Of a stretch of DNA of 64,000 nucleotides, positions 1 to 9,280 are shown one piece after another (the stretch's first letter is position 1; each line of letters starts with the position of its first letter). Source of the DNA: an uncultured Alphaproteobacteria bacterium (GTDB lineage Bacteria > Pseudomonadota > Alphaproteobacteria > Rhodobacterales > Rhodobacteraceae); NCBI GenBank assembly GCA_902537215.1, contig CACBAM010000009.1, positions 25,527 through 89,526 on the forward strand. The letters run 5' to 3'. A model generated the notes under the pieces. That model was given only the letters and a program-made list of their open reading frames with translations. It was not told the DNA's origin and did no database searches. The position numbers were made by a program, and so were the translations under genes.

Positions 1-116
1 TATCGTTTGATGACATTTTATTTCTTGAGTTTTTTTAATAGTTGTTTAGTGGAAAATCGGCTTATATACAATTAAATATTTTTTTCGTAATTTTAACATT
101 TTTATAAATTTAAGAT

Positions 117-866
117 ATGCATAGGTATGCTCTAACAATAGAATACGATGGTTCACCATTTCATGGCTGGCAGGTACAAAATAATGTAACCACCGTACAA
201 GGAGTTGTATTTGATGCAATAAAAAAACTTGATATGAATTGTGAAAATTTTGTCGGGGCAGGAAGAACGGATGCCGGGGTGCATGCTATCGGGCAGGTTG
301 CTCATGTTGACTTAGCAACTAAACGTGATTGTGAAACTGTGCAAAAGGCAATCAATTATTACCTTAACAAATATCCAGTTTCGATATTAAATGCTAGACT
401 TGTTAACAATCAATTTCACGCACGCTTTTCTGCTATAAAGCGGCATTACATATATAAAATTTTTTCCAGGGAAACAGATTTAACTTTTGAGAAAAACCAA
501 TATTGGCGCGTAAGGCATAGCTTAAACCAATCAAATATGCAACTAGCTGCAAATTACCTCACAGGTAGGCATGATTTTTCAGCATTTCGATCCTCAATTT
601 GTCAAGCATCTAGTCCAATAAAAACAATAGATAAAATTAGCATCCAGTCTGAAGAGATAAGAGACGGAGTTGTTTATCAATTAAATTTTTCAGCAAGATC
701 TTTTCTGCATCATCAGGTTCGAAGTATTGTAGGTTGCTTAGAGAAAGTTGGCTGCGGAAAGTGGGGAGGCAAAAAGATACAGGAAATACTACTGTCTAAA
801 GATCGAAGTCAGTGTGCTGCATTAGCTCCATCCGGTGGCCTATACTTAGCAAGAATTGATTATTAA
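117..866 (+). CDS. truA: tRNA pseudouridine(38-40) synthase TruA
   Basis: Isomerises uridines 38-40 in the anticodon arm of tRNAs to pseudouridine. The 249-residue protein has the family opening (a YALTIEYDG strand followed by GWQ) and the catalytic motif GRTDAGVHA with Asp52 as the nucleophile. Length is normal. The ATG gives the family-typical N-terminus; no strong Shine-Dalgarno is visible. In related genomes truA often follows def-fmt, but the 116 bases before it here hold only an AT-rich leader and no recognisable gene end. It converges on ychF with 3 nt between the stop codons. Confidence 0.96.
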   Translation: MHRYALTIEYDGSPFHGWQVQNNVTTVQGVVFDAIKKLDMNCENFVGAGRTDAGVHAIGQVAHVDLATKRDCETVQKAINYYLNKYPVSILNARLVNNQFHARFSAIKRHYIYKIFSRETDLTFEKNQYWRVRHSLNQSNMQLAANYLTGRHDFSAFRSSICQASSPIKTIDKISIQSEEIRDGVVYQLNFSARSFLHHQVRSIVGCLEKVGCGKWGGKKIQEILLSKDRSQCAALAPSGGLYLARIDY

Positions 867-869
867 AAT

Positions 870-1967
870 TTATGAACTGAATAGAAAGTTCATAATATCA
901 CCATCTTTAACTAAATAGTCTTTCCCTTCACTTCTTACGTTTCCTAATTCTTTTGCCTTTAACCAGCCACCAGCTGATAAAAAATCGGAATAGCTCACTG
1001 TTTCCGCTCTTATAAAACCTTTTTTGAAGTCGGTGTGAATTTTTCCTGCAGCTTCTGGGGCAAAAGTAGAATTAGTGATTGTCCAGGCTCTGGTTTCCTT
1101 AGGGCCAGAAGTGAAATAAGTACACAATCCTAGAAGATCGTATCCAGTCTTTATTAATTTTTCCAGTCCAGTAGCATCCATTCCCATTTCATACAAAAAT
1201 TCTTTTAGCTCATTTTCATCAGATATTTCGCTAAGCTCTTGCTCAATCGAAACTGAAATATTTAAAGATGAAGCCTCTAACGTCTTTGCTAAAGTCTCTA
1301 CTTTTTTTGAGTATTCGTTCCCCTCTCTTATACTGTTTTCGTCCACATTACAGATAAACAAGATAGGTTTTGAGGTTAAAAATTGAGATAAATGCAACAT
1401 TTTTAACTCATCGTCAAAAAATTTTCCTTGTCTTACTGGTATTCCAGCTTCTAAAAGTTCTAGAACTTTCTCCAGGAATGCTAGGGTGAGCACTTCATCA
1501 TTTTTCTTACCACCTCTTTTTTTATAATTCTCTATTCGCTTTGTTACGCTTTCCAAATCAGCCAATAAAAGCTCAGTATTAATGATATCAATATCAGCTA
1601 CTGGATCTATAACGTTGTTAACATGAGTTATATTTTCATCCTCAAAGCATCTTGTAACATGAGCCAACGCATCACATTCTCTAATATTTGCCAAGAACTT
1701 ATTACCCAAACCCTCGCCTTTTGAAGCCCCCTTTACCAAACCAGCAATATCTATAAATGTCATTTTGGTAGGAATTGTTTCATTAGATGCTGAAATTTTT
1801 GAAAGCTCTAAAAGTCTTTCGTCTGGAACCATAACCTCACCAATATTTGGGTCTATAGTAGAGAATGGGAAATTTGCTGCTTGTGCGCTTTTGGATTTTG
1901 TCAAAGCATTGAACAAAGTTGACTTTCCCACATTCGGGAGACCAATAATTCCTGTCTTAAAACCCAT
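870..1967 (-). CDS. ychF: Redox-regulated ATPase YchF (OBG family)
   Basis: A ribosome-associated P-loop NTPase of the Obg superfamily that prefers ATP. The P-loop GLPNVGKST lies at residues 9-17 and the switch region DIAGLVKGASKGEGLG at about 73-88. The G4 motif is NVDE (207-210) rather than NKxD, which is the known basis of ATP preference. A TGS domain fills the last 80 or so residues. At 365 residues it is full length. In many Alphaproteobacteria ychF follows rplY-pth on the same strand; here it is divergent from trpA-rplY-pth, so the cluster has been rearranged. Confidence 0.97.
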   Translation of the reverse strand: MGFKTGIIGLPNVGKSTLFNALTKSKSAQAANFPFSTIDPNIGEVMVPDERLLELSKISASNETIPTKMTFIDIAGLVKGASKGEGLGNKFLANIRECDALAHVTRCFEDENITHVNNVIDPVADIDIINTELLLADLESVTKRIENYKKRGGKKNDEVLTLAFLEKVLELLEAGIPVRQGKFFDDELKMLHLSQFLTSKPILFICNVDENSIREGNEYSKKVETLAKTLEASSLNISVSIEQELSEISDENELKEFLYEMGMDATGLEKLIKTGYDLLGLCTYFTSGPKETRAWTITNSTFAPEAAGKIHTDFKKGFIRAETVSYSDFLSAGGWLKAKELGNVRSEGKDYLVKDGDIMNFLFSS

Positions 1968-2071
1968 TTTATTTATTCCCTTATCCAGTTAATTACTATA
2001 TAAGATTCCAATTAGTTTTATTTTGTAGTCTAAAATGAACAAGGTTTGTGAATAATTTAAATAGAGTAACC

Positions 2072-2863
2072 ATGTCAAGGCTTAATAAAAAATTCCACCA
2101 ATTGACTGCTGAAGATAAAAAAGCCTTCATTCCGTTTATAATGGCAGGATTCCCGAACATCAAATATTCAAGTAACCTACTTCATAAATTACCAGGTCTG
2201 GGGGCAGATATTATAGAAATAGGAATGCCATTTACCGATCCGATGGCAGATGGAAAAATCATTCAAGATGCAGGACATGAGGCATTAGAAGCTGGTTTCA
2301 AGATGGAAAACTTATATCAAATGATTGAGAGTTTTAGAAAGATTGATCAAGATACTCCTATAATTTTGATGGGTTACTACAACCCTATACATAAGTTTGG
2401 ATCAGAAATTTTCGTGAAAAAAGTTAAGAGCCTTGGGGTCGATGGACTCATAATCGTTGATTTGCCTCCTGAAGAGGATAGTGAATTATGTATTTTTTGC
2501 TTAAATCACAAACTCCATTTTATAAGGTTACTCACACCTACCAGTGATAACCAGAGGTTGCCAACACTTCTAGATAATTCAAGTGGCTTTCTTTATTATG
2601 TATCGGTTGCCGGTGTTACTGGATCTAAGGTCCCTGTTAAGCAGGTTGTTGCCGATGAGATAAGTAGAATAAAAAAATATACTGATTTACCTATTTGTGT
2701 TGGTTTTGGAATAAAGTCACCTGAAGACGCAAAATCTATTTCTCTTTCAGCTGATGGGGTTGTAGTCGGTTCAGCTATTATAGAAACAGTTCAAAAAGGT
2801 GCATCGGAGCGTGAAGTTTCAGACTTTATAAGTAGCCTATCAAAATCCGTTCATTCAAATTAA
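2072..2863 (+). CDS. trpA: Tryptophan synthase alpha chain
   Basis: Cleaves indole-3-glycerol phosphate to indole, which is channelled to TrpB. Catalytic Glu49 (in EIGMPFTDP) and Asp60 (in MADG) fall at the canonical numbers when the ATG at 2072 is used. That start gives an MSRLNKKF opening typical of the family and a 263-residue protein. An in-frame GTG at 2048 would add 8 residues and is less family-like. The phosphate-binding GFGIKSP and VVVGSAI motifs are near the C-terminus. It is oddly placed: trpF-trpB are about 1.3 kb downstream on the opposite strand, with rplY and pth between. Confidence 0.95.
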   Translation: MSRLNKKFHQLTAEDKKAFIPFIMAGFPNIKYSSNLLHKLPGLGADIIEIGMPFTDPMADGKIIQDAGHEALEAGFKMENLYQMIESFRKIDQDTPIILMGYYNPIHKFGSEIFVKKVKSLGVDGLIIVDLPPEEDSELCIFCLNHKLHFIRLLTPTSDNQRLPTLLDNSSGFLYYVSVAGVTGSKVPVKQVVADEISRIKKYTDLPICVGFGIKSPEDAKSISLSADGVVVGSAIIETVQKGASEREVSDFISSLSKSVHSN

Positions 2864-2871
2864 AAAAATTT

Positions 2872-2900
2872 TTGACCTTCCGACGGAAGTAATATATTAA
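2872..2900 (+). promoter_or_regulatory. Candidate sigma-70 promoter for rplY-pth
   Basis: TTGACC (2872-2877) is followed after 17 nt by TATTAA (2895-2900); TATATT two bases earlier is an alternative -10. A short dyad, CTTCC-GAC-GGAAG, lies in the spacer and could be an operator or chance. The element sits in the 69-nt gap between trpA and rplY, so rplY need not depend on trpA read-through. Judged by eye from consensus only. Confidence 0.45.
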
Positions 2901-2932
2901 CTCTCTAGAACTTTTTATTAAGGATTACCAAG

Positions 2933-3589
2933 ATGGCAGATAATATGTCTTTAACGGCAACCGTGAGAGAAGGCGTCGGAAAAGGAGCTGCAAGAGAGGC
3001 GAGGAGAAATGACCTAGTTCCTGGCGTTGTTTATGGAGGATCAGAAGATCCATTAAATATAAACGTGAAGTTTAATGAATTATTAAAAAAGCTAAATGCA
3101 GGTAAGTTTATGTCGACATTGATTAACCTGTCGGTAGAAGGAAAAACTATACAGGTAATCTGTAGAGACATTCAGAAACATATTGTGAAAGATCTTCCCA
3201 CCCACCTTGATTTTATGCGCTTGTCAAAAACTGCTCGAATTAAATTATTCATACCAGTTGTTTTTAATAACCAAGACATATGCAAGGGCATAAAGCGAGG
3301 AGGCGTTTTGACTGTTGTTAGACCAGAAGTGGAGTTGATCGTTAATGCTATGGAAATCCCATCAGCGCTGGAAGTAGACATAAAAGACTTTGAGGTTGGT
3401 GATACCATTACAATATCAAATATAGTGCTTCCCGCTGGAACTGAAACTACAATAAAAGGAAGAGATTTTGTTGTGGCCAATATACAAGCTCCAAGCGGAT
3501 TGAAGTCAAGTGAAAATGAGAGTACAGATTATGATGATACGGCTACCGATACAATTGAAGAAGATAAAGAAGAAACTGCTCAAGAGTAG
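2933..3589 (+). CDS. rplY: 50S ribosomal protein L25/Ctc
   Basis: Binds 5S rRNA in the large ribosomal subunit. The protein has the Ctc layout: an N-terminal L25 domain (residues 1 to about 95, with the GKGAAR and LVPGVVYGG motifs), a C-terminal TL5 beta domain (about 100-185) and a highly acidic tail rich in Asp and Glu. At 218 residues it matches the long CTC form. The gene is followed after 18 nt by pth, the common rplY-pth pair. Confidence 0.96.
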   Translation: MADNMSLTATVREGVGKGAAREARRNDLVPGVVYGGSEDPLNINVKFNELLKKLNAGKFMSTLINLSVEGKTIQVICRDIQKHIVKDLPTHLDFMRLSKTARIKLFIPVVFNNQDICKGIKRGGVLTVVRPEVELIVNAMEIPSALEVDIKDFEVGDTITISNIVLPAGTETTIKGRDFVVANIQAPSGLKSSENESTDYDDTATDTIEEDKEETAQE

Positions 3590-3607
3590 ATTGGATAGCC
3601 TTAGATA

Positions 3608-4144
3608 GTGAAGTTAATCGTTGGCCTTGGAAACCCCGGTTCAGTGCACCTGAATAATAGACATAATTTGGGTTTTATGGCATTAGATCATTTGTCCACT
3701 CATTGCCAATTTGAAGACTGGAAAATCAAATTTGACGGAATGTTCGCAGCTAAACTGTTCGATTCTGAAAAAATTATTTTAGTAAAGCCTCAGACTTACA
3801 TGAATCTGTCTGGTTTTTGTGTGGCAAAGTTTAAGCTGTTTTTCAAAGTTAGTGAAGACGATATATTTGTTATTTATGATGATATCGATTTAGAATTAGG
3901 ACATATAAAATTTAAGCAAGGTGGAGGAGATGCAGGGCACAAGGGTGTTAGATCCATATCTCAGCACTTGGGAACCAAAGACTTTAAAAGGCTTCGTGTG
4001 GGCATAGGACGTCCTCGTACAAAAGAAGAAGTATCGTCTTTTGTGCTATCAAATTTCTCTAAAGCGGAAAAAGACAAAATCGTAACTTCAATACAAAAGC
4101 TCTGTGAGGATTTTGAAGAAATAATCTGTAAAAAGTTAATTTAA
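3608..4144 (+). CDS. pth: Peptidyl-tRNA hydrolase
   Basis: Releases tRNA from prematurely dropped peptidyl-tRNA. It opens [11 protein letters not shown] with Asn9, and catalytic His19 is in [13 protein letters not shown] and the DDIDLELG aspartate are present. The usual Tyr in GLGNPGxxY is replaced by His14. The start is GTG at 3608, the only one giving the family N-terminus. At 178 residues it is slightly short of the 185-200 usual. Its TAA overlaps the trpB stop codon on the other strand within the four bases TTAA (4141-4144). Confidence 0.96.
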   Translation: MKLIVGLGNPGSVHLNNRHNLGFMALDHLSTHCQFEDWKIKFDGMFAAKLFDSEKIILVKPQTYMNLSGFCVAKFKLFFKVSEDDIFVIYDDIDLELGHIKFKQGGGDAGHKGVRSISQHLGTKDFKRLRVGIGRPRTKEEVSSFVLSNFSKAEKDKIVTSIQKLCEDFEEIICKKLI

Positions 4145-5379
4145 CTCACCAGAGAGACATCTAATCTTTCAGCTACGGTGAAAATGTCTTTGTCACCCCT
4201 CCCGCACATATTTAAAAGAATAAGTTTATCCTTAGGCAATCTAGGGGCAATCTTCACAACGTGAGCCAATGCATGACTAGGTTCTAAAGCTGGGATGATC
4301 CCCTCTAGCTCGCAGCATAGCTTAAATGCATCCAGCGCCTCAGAATCGGTTACAGAAACATATTTTACTCGTCCAAGATCATTAAGCCATGCATGTTCAG
4401 GGCCAATACCTGGGTAGTCAAGACCTGCAGATATAGAATGACCCTCAATTATTTGTCCCTCAGAGTCTTGTAACAAATACGTCTTGTTTCCATGTAGCAC
4501 ACCAGGAGAACCTCCAGTCAACGAAGCTGCATGCCTCATTCTACTATCTATACCTTCTCCACCAGCCTCAACTCCAACTATATCAATATCTTCATCGTCC
4601 AAAAATTCATGGAAAAGTCCAATGGCGTTTGAACCACCTCCAATACAAGCTACAATGGTATCAGGTTTCCTTCCTTCCAACTTTTCAAGTTGCAGTCGCG
4701 CTTCTCTTCCAATTATCGATTGAAAATCTCTTACCATTTTTGGATAGGGGTGCGGGCCAGCAACTGTTCCGATACAATAGAAAGTATTATCCACATTTGA
4801 AACCCAATCTCTTAAAGCTTCATTCATTGCATCTTTAAGTGTTCCTCTCCCAGATGTTACCGACCTTACCTTGGCGCCCAATAATTTCATCCTAAAAACA
4901 TTTGGCGCTTGCCTCTTAACATCAGTTTGACCCATAAAAATTATACATTCTAAGCCAAATCTGGCACAAACTGTTGCTGTTGCTACACCATGTTGACCAG
5001 CACCTGTTTCAGCAATGATTCTTTTTTTTCCCATCCTTTTCGCTAATAAAATTTGTCCAATTACATTATTAATTTTATGTGCTCCAGTATGATTCAATTC
5101 GTCTCGCTTAAAATATATCTTTGGACCATTCAGATACGAAGTAAGTCTCTCGGCGAAGTACATGGGGCTCGGTCTGCCAACATAGTTATTTAACAAATCC
5201 TCATATTCTTTCCAGAAGCCATCATCTTTTTTAAGCTCTTGATAACTTTTTTCTAATTCAATAATCAGAGGCATAAGTGTCTCCGAAACGAACCGACCCC
5301 CATAATCTCCAAATCGACCCTTATCATCAGGTCCATTACGAAAACTATTTGATCCCGTGTCTTTAAATAAATTCTCCAT
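4141..5379 (-). CDS. trpB: Tryptophan synthase beta chain
   Basis: PLP enzyme that condenses indole from TrpA with serine. The protein opens with [15 protein letters not shown], has the PLP lysine in [10 protein letters not shown] (Lys102), and the phosphate-binding GGGSNAIG loop. I chose ATG at 5379 (412 residues) because it gives the alphaproteobacterial MENLF-type start and has GGAAGG just upstream; a TTG at 5391 would add four residues. The gene overlaps the end of trpF by 17 nt, which implies translational coupling. Its usual downstream partner trpA is missing from this position. Confidence 0.96.
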   Translation of the reverse strand: MENLFKDTGSNSFRNGPDDKGRFGDYGGRFVSETLMPLIIELEKSYQELKKDDGFWKEYEDLLNNYVGRPSPMYFAERLTSYLNGPKIYFKRDELNHTGAHKINNVIGQILLAKRMGKKRIIAETGAGQHGVATATVCARFGLECIIFMGQTDVKRQAPNVFRMKLLGAKVRSVTSGRGTLKDAMNEALRDWVSNVDNTFYCIGTVAGPHPYPKMVRDFQSIIGREARLQLEKLEGRKPDTIVACIGGGSNAIGLFHEFLDDEDIDIVGVEAGGEGIDSRMRHAASLTGGSPGVLHGNKTYLLQDSEGQIIEGHSISAGLDYPGIGPEHAWLNDLGRVKYVSVTDSEALDAFKLCCELEGIIPALEPSHALAHVVKIAPRLPKDKLILLNMCGRGDKDIFTVAERLDVSLVS

Positions 5380-6010
5380 TAACCCTTCCAATAAATTCTC
5401 TCATTTTTTCAAAACTTTTTTCCCCTGGTTTAGTTTCCACACCAGTTGAGACATCTAACATTTTAGCCCCGGTTATCTTAACTGCATCTATAACATTATT
5501 TGTATTAAGTCCTCCAGCTAAAAACCAAGGTTTTTTAAATTTAAACCCTCTGATTATGTTCCAATTGAAGCTAATTCCTCTTCCTCCCTTTAAATGTCCA
5601 TTTTCTTTCGCTTTTGAGTCCAGCAATATGTAGTCTACAGAACTCTCATAATTTCTAATCTTAAGAAGATCACTCTTCTTTTCAACTCCAATTGCTTTTA
5701 TTAAAGGAATATTAGTTATCTTCGCGATCTCATCAACCCTCTCCGGTGATTCTTCGCCATGTAGCTGTATATAATCCACTCTGGAACTTAAAAGTACTTT
5801 TTCTAGAAAATGATCTGAAGGATCAACCAACAAAGCAACTGATTTTAAAGGTTTACTAACCATAAAAGAAAGTAACTCTAATTTTTTTAGGTCTATAAAT
5901 CTCTTTGACTTTTCTACAAGAACAAACCCAACAAAATTAGCTCCAAGTTTTCGAGCGGCCTTAAGGTCTTGCTCAGAAGTAATACCACAGATTTTAATTA
6001 AATATTTCAT
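5363..6010 (-). CDS. trpF: N-(5'-phosphoribosyl)anthranilate isomerase
   Basis: Third step of the tryptophan branch, an Amadori rearrangement in a (beta/alpha)8 barrel. It opens with KICGIT, whose Cys8 is the usual catalytic cysteine. LLDSKAK supplies the acid aspartate, and FLAGGLN plus DVSTGVE form the C-terminal phosphate-binding loops. At 215 residues it is normal. It is coupled to trpB by overlap and lies 3 nt after the lapA-like gene, continuing the order ihfB-lapA-trpF-trpB seen in many Alphaproteobacteria. Confidence 0.95.
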   Translation of the reverse strand: MKYLIKICGITSEQDLKAARKLGANFVGFVLVEKSKRFIDLKKLELLSFMVSKPLKSVALLVDPSDHFLEKVLLSSRVDYIQLHGEESPERVDEIAKITNIPLIKAIGVEKKSDLLKIRNYESSVDYILLDSKAKENGHLKGGRGISFNWNIIRGFKFKKPWFLAGGLNTNNVIDAVKITGAKMLDVSTGVETKPGEKSFEKMREFIGRVNGEFI

Positions 6011-6013
6011 CGA

Positions 6014-6346
6014 TTAATCTAAAAGGTTAATTATCTTTTCCTCTTCCGTTAAAAACTTTTCTTTGTTCTTCTGTAGCTCTTTTTCAATCTTCAAAAGCTT
6101 TTTGTTATTTTCATTAAATGCCTTTCGTAACTTGATATTTCTCAAATATTCAATCAATACTCCGGTGATCACTCCGACAAATATTGCTAATGAAGTTAGC
6201 AAATAAATTGGTAGATATATGCTTTTACCAGAGACTATTCCTAATATGTTAGGTAAGCTTATCATTATCATATCATCGTTGGCTAACGCAAACAAAGTGC
6301 ATAAGGTTAATAAAAAAATACCAAAAATATAACGCCAAAGCTTCAT
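6014..6346 (-). CDS. LapA-domain (DUF1049) inner-membrane protein
   Basis: A 110-residue membrane protein of the LapA/DUF1049 type. Two hydrophobic segments (about residues 5-22 and 42-66) flank a short loop containing NDDMIMISLP, the typical hallmark. The charged, Lys/Glu-rich C-terminus (about 70-110) is predicted coiled coil on the cytoplasmic side. In gammaproteobacteria LapA works with LapB in control of lipopolysaccharide synthesis; whether that holds here is unknown. It lies 3 nt from ihfB and trpF, the usual neighbours in this class. Confidence 0.8.
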   Translation of the reverse strand: MKLWRYIFGIFLLTLCTLFALANDDMIMISLPNILGIVSGKSIYLPIYLLTSLAIFVGVITGVLIEYLRNIKLRKAFNENNKKLLKIEKELQKNKEKFLTEEEKIINLLD

Positions 6347-6349
6347 AAA

Positions 6350-6631
6350 TTAAGCTTCGTTAAGTTTCTGCCTTAGACCCTTACCACACTTAAAAAAAGG
6401 AACGGTTTTTTGATTTACATCTACATCAGAACCGGTCTTTGGATTTCTTGCTCTTCTAGCTTTTCTATCTTTTGTAGAAAATGCACCAAAGCCACGCAAT
6501 TCTACCCTGTTCCCGTTTTCTAACGCAATTATGATTTCGTCAAAAATAGTGCCTACAATTTTTTCTACATCTCTGTAGTATAAGTGTGGATTGTCTTCTG
6601 CAAGCTTTCTTATCAAATCTGATTTGATCAT
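6350..6631 (-). CDS. ihfB: Integration host factor beta subunit
   Basis: DNA-bending protein of the HU/IHF family, working as a heterodimer with IhfA. Features are the [11 protein letters not shown] start, the RGFGAF motif with the DNA-intercalating beta arm ([11 protein letters not shown]), and the conserved Pro that inserts between base pairs. At 93 residues it is normal for IHF-beta. The position downstream of rpsA-sppA is the common IhfB setting and is one reason to call it beta rather than HU. Confidence 0.93.
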   Translation of the reverse strand: MIKSDLIRKLAEDNPHLYYRDVEKIVGTIFDEIIIALENGNRVELRGFGAFSTKDRKARRARNPKTGSDVDVNQKTVPFFKCGKGLRQKLNEA

Positions 6632-6676
6632 TTTCTACCTATTTCACTCTTTTTTAGTATACAGAAATTATATTCA

Positions 6677-7585
6677 TCAGAAAAGAATTGAATATAATCT
6701 GAAGCCACTATTTGATAGAAAGTTTTTTCCTAAGTTAGATATATCACCTTGTCTAAAAATTAGATCAAATAATGATGAGCTCGATGTACTAGAAGTCCAA
6801 TCAACAAGCGGAAGTCCTATAGTATCCATTTTTTCTTCTAAGTATTTAACCGCTTCCCTCTCACCTCCAATTAGATCAACTAAACCTAATTTTTTGGCTT
6901 TTCTACCAGTAAAGACATCGCCTTGCGATACTTCCTCTAAATTTACATCTGATAGTTTCCTTTTTTCAGCAACTATCCCCTTGAACCATAAAAAAGTCTC
7001 ATCTATGACTTGTTTATGCTTCTCAATGGCTTTAGGTGTTGGTTGCTCAAATAAATTGATAGATGCCTTTAGATCCGAAGATCTGATAGTATTTACATCT
7101 ATTCCAATATTTTTGAGAAGTTTCGACAAATTTGGATATTGAAGTATTACTCCTATAGACCCTGTTAGAGTGTTTGACCGTGAGATTATTTTGTCCGTCG
7201 CCACCGCGATTAAATATCCTCCTGAGGTGGCTGTTTCACCCAGCACAGACACCGACGGTTTTTCTCTACTCAACTCTGACAAAGCAACAAATATTGACTC
7301 CGCTCCAACAACTGAGCCACCTGGACTATTGATATGAACAATCAAAGCCTTTACATTTGGGTTAAGCCCCAGCTCGTAAATTAGTCTATTGAAATTTATA
7401 TCATCAAAAATCGGGCCATCTATTTTTATTCTTGCTATATGCGGACCTTTTCTTTCAAAATCTAAAAAGCTGTTGAGAGTTATGATTGCAACTAAAATTA
7501 AAAAAATTATAAATAGCGCAAATAAAAAACCTTTTCTTCTTGCCCTTTTTTTTGCTTGCTCGAAAACCTCTGCCTCGATGGACAT
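6677..7585 (-). CDS. sppA: Signal peptide peptidase SppA (S49 family)
   Basis: Membrane serine protease that degrades cleaved signal peptides. One N-terminal transmembrane segment (about residues 18-42) is followed by a single S49 domain: HINSPGGSVVG, the nucleophile serine in TATSGGYL, and the general-base lysine in SSDLKAS. At 302 residues it is the short, one-domain form, unlike the 67-kDa E. coli protein. It starts 3 nt after rpsA and stops 45 nt before ihfB. An ORF on the opposite strand here is only a shadow. Confidence 0.93.
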   Translation of the reverse strand: MSIEAEVFEQAKKRARRKGFLFALFIIFLILVAIITLNSFLDFERKGPHIARIKIDGPIFDDINFNRLIYELGLNPNVKALIVHINSPGGSVVGAESIFVALSELSREKPSVSVLGETATSGGYLIAVATDKIISRSNTLTGSIGVILQYPNLSKLLKNIGIDVNTIRSSDLKASINLFEQPTPKAIEKHKQVIDETFLWFKGIVAEKRKLSDVNLEEVSQGDVFTGRKAKKLGLVDLIGGEREAVKYLEEKMDTIGLPLVDWTSSTSSSSLFDLIFRQGDISNLGKNFLSNSGFRLYSILF

Positions 7586-7588
7586 CTG

Positions 7589-9280
7589 TTAACTTTTTTT
7601 GTCTTGATCTTTAAGCGCTGCACCAAGAATGTCGCCAAGAGAGGCGCCAGAATCTGTAGAACCGTACTGTTCAACCGCTTCTTTCTCTTCTGCTAACTCT
7701 AAAGCCTTAATTGAAAGATTGAATTTTCTTGAAGCCTTATCCAAATTAACTACTTTTGCATCAACTTTGTCCCCCTCAGAAAACCTTTCTGGCCTCTGTT
7801 CATTCCTATCTCTTGATAGATCGGAACGCTTTATAAAACCTTTAACTCCATCACAATCAACTTCAATTCCTGCTTCATCCACTTTTGACACTACTGCAGT
7901 GAGGGTACTTCCTTTCTTAACAGTTTTTGAAACCTCGTCGAAAGGATCCCTTTCCAGTGCCTTTATCGATAATGAGATTCGTTCTTTTTCAACATCTATA
8001 TCGGTCACTTTCGCTTTTATAACATCTCCTTTTTTATAATCCTTGAGTGCTTCTTCTCCTGTTTTTTCCCAATCCAAATCTGAAAGATGTATCATTCCGT
8101 CTATATCATTGCCCAACCCAACAAATAAGCCAAACTCAGTTATATTTTTTATTTCAACTTCAAGGATTGCTCCTACGGTGTTATCTTGGGCAAAATTTTG
8201 CCAAGGATTTCCTTGGATTTGTTTAAATCCTAAACTTACTCTTCTCTTTTCCTTATCAAGTTCAAGAACCATAACCTCCACTTCCTGACTAGTAGACAAT
8301 ATCTTTCCTGGATGGACATTTTTCTTTGTCCAAGACATTTCCGATACATGCACGAGACCCTCTACGCCCGCTTCTAATTCAACAAAGGCACCATAATCTG
8401 TTATATTCGTTACAATACCCTTCTGGTTTGATCCGATTGGGAATCTCCCTTCAACATCCGCCCATGGATCTGTCTCCAACTGTTTCATTCCAAGACTTAT
8501 CCTATTGGTTTCTTTATTAACTTTAATGATCTGGACCTTAATAGAATCTCCTAAATTCAACACCTCAGATGGATGATTAATTCTCTTCCATGCAATATCT
8601 GTTACATGAAGAAGACCATCTAACCCTCCTAGATCTACGAAAGCTCCATAGTCTGTTATGTTTTTGACTATACCTTCAACGGTATTACCTTCTGCTAAAT
8701 TTCCAACAAGTTCCGCTCTTTGTTCTGCACGAGATTCCTCTAAAACTGCTCGCCTAGATACTACTATATTCCCTCGTTTTCTATCCATTTTTAATACTTG
8801 AAACGGTTGAGGTACATTCATTAAAGGATTTGTATCTTTTATGGGACGGACATCAACTTGACTGCCAGGTAAAAAAGCAATTGCCCCGTCTAAATCCACT
8901 GTAAAGCCACCTTTTACTTTGCCAAAAATTATTCCGTCCACCCTCTCCTCAGTTTTTGCAGCCTTTTCTAATTTATCCCAGGCTTCTTCGCGTCTAGCCT
9001 TTTCCCTGCTTACAACAGCCTCGCCCTTAGCATTTTCCACGCGTTCTAAGTATACTTCTACTTTATCACCAATTTTTAATTCTCCATCTTTACTTACAGA
9101 AGTTGTGAATTCTCTAACATCAACGCGACCTTCCATCTTATAACCGATATCAATAATGGCCTGGCCCGCTTCAATAGCGATGATTGTGCCATTTACAACA
9201 GTATTTTCTTTCGGTGTCCCGCTCTCAAAACTCTCCTCAAGTAGAGCTTCAAATTCAGCCAATTTGTTAGCTGTTCCCAT
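7589..9280 (-). CDS. rpsA: 30S ribosomal protein S1
   Basis: RNA-binding ribosomal protein that helps mRNAs dock on the 30S subunit. The 563 residues hold six S1 OB repeats. Repeats 3 and 4 are the clearest, each with a VKNITDYGAFVDL or VTNITDYGAFVEL motif followed by LLHVTD or LVHVSE. Length is normal. Its ATG shares one base with the cmk stop (TAATG), so it is probably coupled to cmk. The cmk-rpsA order is one of the most conserved gene pairs in proteobacteria. Confidence 0.98.
   Translation of the reverse strand: MGTANKLAEFEALLEESFESGTPKENTVVNGTIIAIEAGQAIIDIGYKMEGRVDVREFTTSVSKDGELKIGDKVEVYLERVENAKGEAVVSREKARREEAWDKLEKAAKTEERVDGIIFGKVKGGFTVDLDGAIAFLPGSQVDVRPIKDTNPLMNVPQPFQVLKMDRKRGNIVVSRRAVLEESRAEQRAELVGNLAEGNTVEGIVKNITDYGAFVDLGGLDGLLHVTDIAWKRINHPSEVLNLGDSIKVQIIKVNKETNRISLGMKQLETDPWADVEGRFPIGSNQKGIVTNITDYGAFVELEAGVEGLVHVSEMSWTKKNVHPGKILSTSQEVEVMVLELDKEKRRVSLGFKQIQGNPWQNFAQDNTVGAILEVEIKNITEFGLFVGLGNDIDGMIHLSDLDWEKTGEEALKDYKKGDVIKAKVTDIDVEKERISLSIKALERDPFDEVSKTVKKGSTLTAVVSKVDEAGIEVDCDGVKGFIKRSDLSRDRNEQRPERFSEGDKVDAKVVNLDKASRKFNLSIKALELAEEKEAVEQYGSTDSGASLGDILGAALKDQDKKS

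Noticed and set aside
2877..2890. CTTCC-GAC-GGAAG dyad as a trpA terminator
   Set aside because: Five-base stem, three-base loop and no T run after it; it sits inside the rplY promoter spacer and is better listed as a possible operator.
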